Assembly: GCA_002351365.1 (NCBI GenBank)
Contig: DEGE01000007.1
Coordinates: 211-5,391, forward strand
DNA: 5,181 bases
Direction of reading: 5' to 3'
Origin: Candidatus Saccharibacteria bacterium UBA2834
Lineage (GTDB): Bacteria; Patescibacteriota; Saccharimonadia; Saccharimonadales; Saccharimonadaceae
Shown piece after piece: positions 1 to 4,384 of this stretch. The position numbers and the translations under genes were made by a program. Position 1 is the stretch's first letter. Every line of letters starts with the position of its first letter. The notes under the pieces were generated by a model that saw only the letters and a program-made list of their open reading frames with translations, was not told the DNA's origin and searched no databases.

Positions 1-561
1 AAAGAAGAAAAAGAAAAGGAAGAGCCAAAAACTAGCGCAAAATCCATCGAAGTGGGGTACGCCGGCAAGAGCTTCGCAGTCACCGATAGCTACGCCGACA
101 CCATTAAAAACGCCGCCAAGAGTTTTGATATTTACTACGAAGATGACAATATCGACCCTGTTAAGATCGAAGATATCGACGAATATCTTAAAGGCGTAAC
201 GCCAAGCACCACTTCAGTACATGTTTATATTACAAATGAAGAGGGAGACGACGTTATTGAAATCATCGGCATCGCAGACTACAACGATTACGGCAAAGAA
301 TCCGTCGCCTATTCCGATCTAACTATTCGCGAAGTCTGGCTAGCAGCCTATGAATCCGAATCATACACCCTAGGCAACGTTTCGCTCACACTAAATAAGA
401 CAACCGTCGACGATATCAAGAAGGCGTTTGGCGAAAAGTTTGAATACGGCGAAGAGACCAATTCGTATAGTTATAAAAATTGGAATCGCTTCGACGTTGA
501 CCTGTTCATGAACGACGACGATACACTCAATTTCGTAACGTTCAAACCAACCTTCGAATAA
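1..561 (+). CDS. Hypothetical acidic, probably exported protein (C-terminal part, 5' end outside window)
   Basis: The reading frame is open from base 1 to the TAA at 559-561, giving 186 visible residues. The GTG at 52 has no ribosome binding site and lies inside an open frame, so it is read here as an internal Val codon. The first visible residues form a Lys/Glu-rich stretch (KEEKEKEEPKTSAKS), the kind of hydrophilic linker that often follows a membrane anchor or lipoprotein signal. The rest is rich in Asp, Glu, Tyr and Asn and has no hydrophobic segment. The part around LGNVSLTLNKTTVDDIKKAFG reminds me of the 'LtlgmtkeeVkklfG' helix turn of small exported SmpA/BLIP-like folds; that is a weak resemblance, not an assignment. 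I do not recognise the family. The gene ends 6 bases before a strong hairpin terminator and converges on the next gene. That it is a gene is nearly certain; its function is unknown and export is inferred from composition. Confidence 0.85.
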   Translation, partial: KEEKEKEEPKTSAKSIEVGYAGKSFAVTDSYADTIKNAAKSFDIYYEDDNIDPVKIEDIDEYLKGVTPSTTSVHVYITNEEGDDVIEIIGIADYNDYGKESVAYSDLTIREVWLAAYESESYTLGNVSLTLNKTTVDDIKKAFGEKFEYGEETNSYSYKNWNRFDVDLFMNDDDTLNFVTFKPTFE

Positions 562-567
562 AAAATC

Positions 568-592
568 AGACCGCCCCAAGGGCGGTCTTTTT
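568..592. terminator. Bidirectional rho-independent terminator between convergent genes
   Basis: The stem AGACCGCCC (568-576) pairs perfectly with GGGCGGTCT (580-588) around a 3-base loop. On the plus strand TTTT follows (589-592). On the minus strand the stem is followed by GA and then a run of T (complement of 561-565 and beyond). The hairpin therefore fits as terminator both for the plus-strand gene ending at 561 and for the minus-strand gene ending at 603. Confidence 0.9.
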
Positions 593-602
593 GTGCAAAA
601 AA

Positions 603-932
603 TTATTCCTCGAACCGAAAGTCAATCGCCAACGCCAGCAGGCGCGTATTCGCCGATTCGCCACACAGCGTCCGCCAAACACCCTCGCCAATACTACGGC
701 GAAATGCATCAACCTTTTTATTGGCATCCGGATCAACCGGCACTTCACTATGCCACAATGGCGTCATTGGCGCAATGTTGCGTTTTTGATTCTCGTCTGT
801 TAATTGATGGTCGATATCATTAAATTGATCCAATCGCTCATCAATTACCGACTGCTCAGCCAACTCGGTAGACATCCCGTGCCCCATCAAGAAGCTAATC
901 ATTCTCTCCTCGTAGTCGCTAAATTCTTTCAT
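603..932 (-). CDS. Hypothetical 109-aa protein
   Basis: I do not recognise this family. The frame also holds a TTG eight codons upstream (956-954), but the ATG at 932-930 is preferred. It has GGGGGTGAC just upstream (complement of 936-944) at suitable spacing, and the TTG has no ribosome binding site. The protein begins MKEFSDYEERMISFLMGHG. It looks soluble, with a helical acidic first half, a Trp/Pro-containing middle (TPLWHSEVPVDPDANKK) and a C-terminal part with GVWRTLCGESANTRLLALA. No signal peptide, membrane segment or known catalytic motif is visible. It is a single-gene unit: its own promoter lies at 980-1008 and a terminator directly follows its TAA. It is divergent from tdk, with about 125 bases between the starts. 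Clean promoter, ribosome binding site and terminator make expression likely. Confidence 0.75.
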   Translation of the reverse strand: MKEFSDYEERMISFLMGHGMSTELAEQSVIDERLDQFNDIDHQLTDENQKRNIAPMTPLWHSEVPVDPDANKKVDAFRRSIGEGVWRTLCGESANTRLLALAIDFRFEE

Positions 933-935
933 GTC

Positions 936-944
936 GTCACCCCC
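936..944 (-). promoter_or_regulatory. Ribosome binding site deciding the start of the 109-aa gene
   Basis: On the minus strand GGGGGTGAC precedes ATG (932-930), with 7 bases between the G run and the ATG. It matches the anti-Shine-Dalgarno complement GGAGGTGA at all but one position. It favours the ATG over the in-frame TTG at 956. Confidence 0.65.
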
Positions 945-979
945 ATATTTTTGCAAATGTTCACTTTTCCAGCCCCATG

Positions 980-1008
980 ATATTACCGAAAATTATTAAA
1001 AAATACAA
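980..1008 (-). promoter_or_regulatory. Sigma70-type promoter for the 109-aa gene
   Basis: On the minus strand TTGTAT (complement of 1003-1008) is followed after exactly 17 bases by TAATAT (complement of 980-985). These match the -35 consensus TTGACA at 4/6 and the -10 consensus TATAAT at 5/6. The predicted transcript would start near 973, leaving a leader of about 40 bases before the ATG at 932. Confidence 0.65.
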
Positions 1009-1028
1009 CACCCCTAAACACTTTCCGA

Positions 1029-1037
1029 TGCTAAACT
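1029..1037 (+). promoter_or_regulatory. Possible extended -10 promoter element for tdk
   Basis: TGCTAAACT fits an extended -10 (TGnTAnnnT) and would place the transcript start near 1044, directly before the ribosome binding site of tdk. No convincing -35 lies 16-18 bases upstream. This is the best candidate in the 957-1057 divergent spacer, but it is weak. Confidence 0.3.
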
Positions 1038-1044
1038 GAATATA

Positions 1045-1053
1045 AGAGGAGGT
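1045..1053 (+). promoter_or_regulatory. Strong ribosome binding site for the GTG start of tdk
   Basis: AGAGGAGGT is a near-perfect Shine-Dalgarno sequence, with GGAGG at 1048-1052 and 5 bases to the GTG at 1058. It fixes the non-ATG start, which also gives the family-typical N-terminus MAQLYF. Confidence 0.85.
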
Positions 1054-1057
1054 ATTT

Positions 1058-1642
1058 GTGGCACAACTTTATTTTAGGTACGGCGCAATGGGCTGCGGTA
1101 AAACCATGCAACTATTACAAGTTGCATTTAATTATGAGGAGCGCGGCCAACGCGTTTGCGTTATAAAGCCTGCAACCGACACCAAAAACGGCAGCAAATT
1201 GCTCACCAGAATTGGCCCAGAACGCCAAACCGATTTTTGTTTCGATCGCCGCACGAATCTTTTTAGCCGCATCAAAAAAGATTTCGCCAACGTAAATTGT
1301 GTATTGGTTGACGAGGCGCAATTTCTTACCCCAAAACAAGCCGATCAACTCATGCAAGTCGTCGTTGAACTAGATATCCCCGTAATTTGCTACGGCCTAC
1401 GCCTGAACTTTCGCCGCAAAGACGGCGGCTTTGAGGGTGCCACACGTTTATTGCAAATTGCACATAAACTAGAAGAACTCAAAACCATCTGCGATTGCGG
1501 ACATAAGGCTACACTTAATACGCGCTGGCTAGATGGCAAATTGGTCACCGACGGGCCAGACGTTTTAATTGACGGCACTAGCAAAATCGAATATCGCGCA
1601 CTTTGCGAAAAATGTTACGCCAAATATAAGGAGCAAAAATAA
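1058..1642 (+). CDS. tdk: Thymidine kinase (type II, TK1-like)
   Basis: It phosphorylates thymidine (and deoxyuridine) with ATP to dTMP in the cytoplasm, the first step of thymidine salvage. At 194 aa it has the usual length of the bacterial TK1-like family. The N-terminus MAQLYFRYGAMGCGKT is the typical strand plus Walker A (G9-T16; the two residues before GKT are Gly-Cys, where relatives usually have Asn/Phe-Ser/Ala). Walker B with the catalytic Glu is VLVDEAQF (D85, E86). The lasso/substrate region has YGLRLNF (112-118), where most relatives have an acidic residue at the Asn position, and GATRLLQIA follows. Four cysteines in two pairs (C145/C147 and C183/C186) form the structural zinc site, and Y179 sits in the expected thymidine-binding segment (IEYR). 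It starts with GTG behind a strong ribosome binding site. The stop codon shares one base with the ATG of the next gene, so the two are translationally coupled. Confidence 0.96.
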   Translation: MAQLYFRYGAMGCGKTMQLLQVAFNYEERGQRVCVIKPATDTKNGSKLLTRIGPERQTDFCFDRRTNLFSRIKKDFANVNCVLVDEAQFLTPKQADQLMQVVVELDIPVICYGLRLNFRRKDGGFEGATRLLQIAHKLEELKTICDCGHKATLNTRWLDGKLVTDGPDVLIDGTSKIEYRALCEKCYAKYKEQK

Positions 1643-2253
1643 TGTACATCGTCATAGAAGGACAAGACGCCACTGGCAAATCAACTCAAGTGGAATTGCT
1701 CGCCGACTACTACCGTAGCCAAGGCAAAGAAGTTATTACTATGCATGAGCCAGATGGCGAACTCGCATCAACACACGAGCTACGTCGTCTCATCAAAGAC
1801 AAAGACTTTAATCTCGAGCCAATGTCGCATGTTTTACTATTTTCGGCCGCCCGTCAGGAGCTCTGGCGCAAGCTAGCTGAACCAGTTCTCAAACGCAACG
1901 GCTATGTAATTTCAGCCCGCAACTGGTGGTCGACACTCGCCTATCAAGGCTACGGCCAAGGCATCTCGCGCACCAAAATCGTTCGCATCACCAAAGACAC
2001 TCTTCCAGATAAATACGTCAAGCCGGACAAGGCCATTATTCTTGTTCTTCCGGAATCTGTCCGCCAAGAACGCCAAGGCAAACGTTCATATGACTCCAAT
2101 AAAGACACCTTTGAATCTAAGCCAGAGGAATTTCAACACCGCGTCGATAACGCCTATCTCAAAATCGCCAAAGAGTACAATATTCCGCTCTTGGACACTT
2201 CTGGCAATATTGACGAAACACAACAACAAATCCGAAAAATATTAGGAATTTAA
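1642..2253 (+). CDS. tmk: Thymidylate (dTMP) kinase family protein
   Basis: The expected role is phosphorylation of dTMP to dTDP with ATP, the step after tdk. At 203 aa it has normal family length. The P-loop is EGQDATGKST (6-15). HEPDG (35-39) matches the conserved substrate-contacting Glu-Pro, LLFSAARQE (65-73) carries the conserved Arg71, and STLAYQGYGQGI (97-108) is the classic AYQG segment. Basic residues sit in the LID (RQERQGKRS, 141-149) and not in the P-loop, as in type II bacterial enzymes. One oddity: the usual Asp-Arg-Tyr/His motif before STxAYQG reads Ala92-Arg93-Asn94, so the Asp is missing. The gene overlaps tdk by one base (TAATG), and AAGGAG at 1628-1633 lies 8 bases before its ATG. 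Position next to tdk supports dTMP as substrate. Family assignment is firm; full canonical activity is less certain because of the altered motif. Confidence 0.9.
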   Translation: MYIVIEGQDATGKSTQVELLADYYRSQGKEVITMHEPDGELASTHELRRLIKDKDFNLEPMSHVLLFSAARQELWRKLAEPVLKRNGYVISARNWWSTLAYQGYGQGISRTKIVRITKDTLPDKYVKPDKAIILVLPESVRQERQGKRSYDSNKDTFESKPEEFQHRVDNAYLKIAKEYNIPLLDTSGNIDETQQQIRKILGI

Positions 2254-2256
2254 TGC

Positions 2257-2904
2257 ATGCACGAATCTTGGAAGCCAGTTCTGCAAAACGAATTTCAACA
2301 AGCATATTTTCAAGAGTTATCAACTTTTCTTCACGCAGCGTACGAACAAAAGACGATTTATCCACCCAAACAGCAAGTCTTTTCGGCGTTCACGACTGAC
2401 CTGAATGATATTAAAGTCGTTATTATCGGCCAGGACCCTTATCATGGCCCACATCAGGCCAACGGACTCGCTTTCTCCGTTCATCGTGGCGTACAAATAC
2501 CACCATCATTACAGAACATCTTCAAAGAGATTCATGACGACATCGGCGCCCCCATTCCAGACAATGGCGATTTAACGCGCTGGGCAGAGCAAGGCGTAAT
2601 GCTACTCAATAATACATTAACCGTCGAAGCACATCTTGCCGGCAGTCATCGCGGTAAAGGCTGGGAAACTTTCACCGAACACATTATTGAATATCTCAAC
2701 GAAAATCGCCCCCACTTAGTTTTTATCCTTTGGGGCAGAGATGCGCGCTCCAAAAAGAGCATGATCGACCAATCGAAGCATTTCATTATTGAGTCTGCGC
2801 ACCCTTCGCCACTTTCGGCATATCATGGCTTTTTCGGCTCTAAGCCATTTAGCAAATGCAATCAAAAACTCGCCGAATGGGGCATGGATCCAATTAATTG
2901 GTAA
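2257..2904 (+). CDS. ung: Uracil-DNA glycosylase (family 1)
   Basis: It removes uracil from DNA by cutting the N-glycosidic bond, leaving an abasic site for base-excision repair. At 215 aa it is slightly shorter than the usual ~225. All family-1 signatures are present: GQDPYHG (58-64) with the water-activating Asp60 and Tyr62; AFSV (72-75) with the uracil-stacking Phe73; IPPSLQNIFKE (81-91), the Pro-rich loop; LLNNTLTV (116-123) with uracil-recognising Asn118; and HPSPLSA (182-188) with catalytic His182 and the minor-groove Leu loop. The start at ATG 2257 has AGGA (2244-2247) 9 bases upstream. An ATG at 2253 overlaps the tmk stop but is in another frame. It begins 3 bases after tmk, so it is almost certainly co-transcribed with tdk-tmk, linking thymine supply with removal of misincorporated uracil. 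Confidence 0.97.
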   Translation: MHESWKPVLQNEFQQAYFQELSTFLHAAYEQKTIYPPKQQVFSAFTTDLNDIKVVIIGQDPYHGPHQANGLAFSVHRGVQIPPSLQNIFKEIHDDIGAPIPDNGDLTRWAEQGVMLLNNTLTVEAHLAGSHRGKGWETFTEHIIEYLNENRPHLVFILWGRDARSKKSMIDQSKHFIIESAHPSPLSAYHGFFGSKPFSKCNQKLAEWGMDPINW

Positions 2905-2927
2905 ACATAAGCTAAAATAGGTAAAAT
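2898..2927 (+). promoter_or_regulatory. Possible internal promoter before the TrmB-like gene
   Basis: TTGGTA (2898-2903) and TAAAAT (2922-2927) are 18 bases apart, matching the -35 consensus at 4/6 and the -10 consensus at 5/6. The predicted transcript would start at or within a base or two of the ATG at 2934, giving a nearly leaderless mRNA. This agrees with the absence of a good ribosome binding site; only AGG at 2919-2921 is present. AT-rich spacers throw up such matches by chance. Confidence 0.35.
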
Positions 2928-2933
2928 ATAACC

Positions 2934-3719
2934 ATGGATACCGAAGAGCTAATTACAATTGCGCAAAAAGCCGGTCTCACACAAAGTCAGTCAAAAGTCT
3001 ACGTCTCACTAATTAAGGAAGACGAACTCACGCCAACGCAAATGGCGGAATTTTCTGGCGAATCGCGCGAAAACTGCTACAGCATTGCAAAACGCCTCGT
3101 CGAGCTGAATCTTGCCGAAAAAACCAATAACCGCAAATTGACATACCGCGCGCTTAACCCAAGTGCGCTGTTGATGCTCGCAGAACAACGCCGTCGCATC
3201 ATTCAACGCAACGAAGCCTACGTAAAGCAAAACCTCGACTCAATTATGCAATTATTCTACGCCAATAGCGAGATGCCTGGCGCACACACCATTGATGGCA
3301 TAGAAGGAATCATGGAAGTATACAATGATATGCTTCATACTAAAGATGATATTTATTTACTACGAACTGATTTCGATAAAAAACTTGGCACAGCCGAAGA
3401 GGGCTTTCTACGACGTTTTCGCACTAAACGAGCCGAAAACGGCATTACGACCTACGCGCTAACGCCAGACTATCCAGAAGCTCGCGAATATGCCAAAGAC
3501 GGCACCGACGAAGCAATGAAATTCAATCGGGTCTTTATGCCAGTTGATGCCTACGGTGGCAAAGTCGAGATCGACGTTTATGGTAATAAAGTTGCCTTTA
3601 TTGCTTTCGGCGAGACCGAGATGGCTACCGTCATATCAAGCCCAGCAATCTCTGATGCGATGCGCCAAATTCTTAAAATAATGCGCGATTTTTATAGCCA
3701 AAACTACCCACAAGCCTAA
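2934..3719 (+). CDS. TrmB-like winged-helix transcriptional regulator
   Basis: This is a probable DNA-binding regulator of the TrmB family. Residues 3-75 form a winged helix: AQKAGLTQSQSKVYVSLIK (helix 1-2), LTPTQMAEFSGESRENCYSIAKRLVE (helix-turn-helix) and NLAEKTNNRKLTYRALNP (the wing and TrmB-style linker). A helical, partly coiled-coil linker follows (about 76-110, EQRRRIIQRNEAYVKQNLDS), typical of the dimerisation helix. The C-terminal part (about 119-256) resembles the phospholipase-D-like effector domain of these proteins: IDGIEGIMEVYNDML, then DDIYLLRTDF, and VYGNKVAFIAFGETEMATVISSPAISDAMRQIL near the end. No catalytic HKD motif is seen, as expected for a sensor. At 261 aa the length fits the family. 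It lies 29 bases after ung with a poor ribosome binding site and may have its own promoter. Targets and ligand are unknown. The nucleoside-salvage genes upstream and the promoter with an inverted repeat downstream are the nearest candidates. Confidence 0.88.
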   Translation: MDTEELITIAQKAGLTQSQSKVYVSLIKEDELTPTQMAEFSGESRENCYSIAKRLVELNLAEKTNNRKLTYRALNPSALLMLAEQRRRIIQRNEAYVKQNLDSIMQLFYANSEMPGAHTIDGIEGIMEVYNDMLHTKDDIYLLRTDFDKKLGTAEEGFLRRFRTKRAENGITTYALTPDYPEAREYAKDGTDEAMKFNRVFMPVDAYGGKVEIDVYGNKVAFIAFGETEMATVISSPAISDAMRQILKIMRDFYSQNYPQA

Positions 3720-3745
3720 TTTTTGCCTATTTTTCAAAAATATAC

Positions 3746-3774
3746 TTGACTATTTAGCAAATCTGTGCTAATAT
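3746..3774 (+). promoter_or_regulatory. Strong sigma70 promoter with extended -10
   Basis: TTGACT (3746-3751), a 17-base spacer and TAATAT (3769-3774) match consensus at 5/6 and 5/6, and TG at 3766-3767 adds an extended -10. It is the best promoter in the window. The transcript should start near 3781. The first feature after that is the inverted repeat at 3802-3825; the next annotated gene starts at 4123, so the transcript is either a short RNA or a leader of about 340 bases. Confidence 0.8.
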
Positions 3775-3801
3775 ATAATTATTGAGTTAACCAATACGCA
3801 G

Positions 3802-3825
3802 ATGCATCGCTACCAAGCGATGCAT
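3802..3825. repeat. Perfect inverted repeat (hairpin or operator)
   Basis: ATGCATCGC (3802-3810) and GCGATGCAT (3817-3825) are perfect complements around a 6-base loop, TACCAA. It starts about 21 bases after the predicted start of the strong promoter at 3746-3774. It is followed by TTTCCG, TTTTT (3831-3835), a small TCCG/CGGA hairpin (3827-3839) and another TTTTT (3841-3845). As RNA it could end a short transcript of roughly 55-65 bases. As DNA it has the size and symmetry of a dimeric regulator's binding site. The sequence does not decide between these. Confidence 0.6.
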
Positions 3826-3840
3826 TTCCGTTTTTCGGAC

Positions 3841-3916
3841 TTTTTCACCAAATTTCCTAAAAGTTTTCCACAGGGTAATTTTGAACTTTTCCACAGGGTA
3901 ATTTTGGTTTTCCACG
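3841..3916 (+). repeat. Array of four phased DnaA-box-like direct repeats
   Basis: Nine-base sites in the same orientation start at 3841 (TTTTTCACC), 3864 (TTTTCCACA), 3887 (TTTTCCACA) and 3908 (TTTTCCACG), spaced 23, 23 and 21 bases, about two helical turns. The two middle copies are identical over 20 bases (3864-3883 and 3887-3906). TTTTCCACA fits the relaxed DnaA box TTWTNCACA perfectly, and the outer copies each miss the last base. The array is flanked by AT-rich DNA on both sides (3720-3800 and about 3928-3958). It could be part of an origin or a DnaA-regulated site. The repeat is directly seen; DnaA binding is inferred. Confidence 0.7.
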
Positions 3917-3973
3917 CTATTTCGCCGAAAATAATCTACTATTTCAAGACTATCATTGGCGTTATGGCTCATC

Positions 3974-3979
3974 TATAAT
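3974..3979 (+). promoter_or_regulatory. Consensus -10 box for the 86-aa gene
   Basis: TATAAT is a perfect -10 hexamer, but no good -35 lies 16-18 bases upstream. The best-placed hexamer is TATCAT at 3951-3956. A start about seven bases downstream (near 3986) would coincide with the first base of the stem-loop at 3987-4015. Confidence 0.4.
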
Positions 3980-3985
3980 GAAAGT

Positions 3986-4122
3986 ACGACATCACACTTC
4001 GGTCACTGATTGTCGGAGTATACGCAAGTCGTTCGTATTTCGTCATTGTACGGGCGGCACCGAGCCGAAAACCATGGCTCACATAAATGACTCCAAAAAT
4101 CTAATCATTTAAGGAGTAATTT
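3986..4122 (+). promoter_or_regulatory. Structured 5' leader of the 86-aa gene, possible RNA switch
   Basis: The leader begins with a stem-loop: CGAC/GTCG (3987-3990 with 4012-4015) and ATCA/TGAT (3991-3994 with 4007-4010), one bulged T, and a C(UUCG)G tetraloop at 3997-4002. Next comes ATACG/CGTAT (4020-4024 with 4034-4038). Two hairpins then compete for the same bases: CGGC/GCCG (4055-4058 with 4064-4067) or GAGCC/GGCTC (4062-4066 with 4076-4080). ACTCC at 4090-4094 can pair either with GGAGT at 4015-4019 or with the ribosome binding site GGAGT at 4113-4117. These alternatives would open or mask translation. I match it to no known riboswitch class. The pairings are short, so the switch is a proposal. 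Confidence 0.4.
4111..4117 (+). promoter_or_regulatory. Ribosome binding site of the 86-aa gene, possibly masked
   Basis: AAGGAGT with GGAG at 4113-4116, 6 bases before the ATG at 4123, is a strong site that fixes the start. It is complementary to ACTCC at 4090-4094 in its own leader. Confidence 0.8.
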
Positions 4123-4383
4123 ATGAAAAATATTAACAATCAAGTCCAAACCGGCGAAAAAGTGGAGGTAATGGCACTGTTTAACTACAGCCAAGTTCCA
4201 TGCCAACCACTCTATTTTCGCAAAAGGGGAGAGGAAGAGGTCGAGATCACGGAGACCATCAGCGAGCGTATTAAGTTCGTTGGTAATTCCGCCAAGCACA
4301 TCTTCCAATGCATGGTCGGCAAGCTGACTTATCAGCTCGAGTTCGACGCAACATCCCTAGCCTGGACTCTTTACGAGAACTAG
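4123..4383 (+). CDS. Hypothetical 86-aa protein
   Basis: I cannot assign a function. The start is set by AAGGAGT six bases upstream and the gene ends in TAG at 4381-4383. The protein has no signal peptide or membrane segment. After a polar N-terminus (MKNINNQVQTGEK) it looks like a small all-beta domain: VEVMALFNY, PLYFRKRGEEEVEITETISERIKF, AKHIFQCMV and KLTYQLEFDATSLAWTLYE. The pattern of a 'PLxFRxRG' strand, a central acidic strand and a C-terminal 'Y.LeFD...L.W.L' is familiar to me from small uncharacterised patescibacterial proteins, and it loosely recalls short DUF6504-like domains; this is memory of a pattern, not a search result. It is monocistronic, with its own leader and a strong terminator 18 bases after the stop. 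The elaborate leader suggests controlled translation. That it is a real gene is likely. Confidence 0.8.
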   Translation: MKNINNQVQTGEKVEVMALFNYSQVPCQPLYFRKRGEEEVEITETISERIKFVGNSAKHIFQCMVGKLTYQLEFDATSLAWTLYEN

Positions 4384-4384
4384 G

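Noticed and set aside
52..561. GTG at 52 as true start of the first gene
   Set aside because: The frame is open to the window edge with a clear protein-like linker before it, and no ribosome binding site precedes the GTG.
932..956. TTG at 956 as start of the 109-aa gene
   Set aside because: No ribosome binding site upstream of it, while the ATG eight codons later has a good one.
3719..3741. Terminator after the TrmB-like gene from ATTTTTG/CAAAAAT
   Set aside because: The stem is nearly all A-T with a 9-base loop and no T run after it; it is too weak to call.
3864..3916. CRISPR array
   Set aside because: The repeat unit is only about 20 bases with 1-3 base gaps, so there are no spacers, and no cas gene is nearby.
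3787..3972. Minus-strand open frame of 61 codons across the same region
   Set aside because: No ribosome binding site, no promoter in place, and the peptide contains the repeat in translation (VEKFKITLWKTF); it looks like chance openness of the non-coding strand.
3802..3978. Plus-strand open frame of 58 codons from ATG 3802 to TAA 3976-3978
   Set aside because: There is no ribosome binding site, the start codon lies inside the palindrome, and the frame is made of the DnaA-box-like repeats; the peptide is Phe/Ile/His-rich with no recognisable pattern.
3956..3979. TTGGCG (3956-3961) as -35 partner of TATAAT (3974-3979)
   Set aside because: The spacer is only 12 bases, too short for sigma70.
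3960..4100. tRNA or tmRNA gene in the structured leader
   Set aside because: GTTCGTATT at 4031-4039 recalls a T-loop, but no flanking T stem, acceptor stem or CCA end can be paired.
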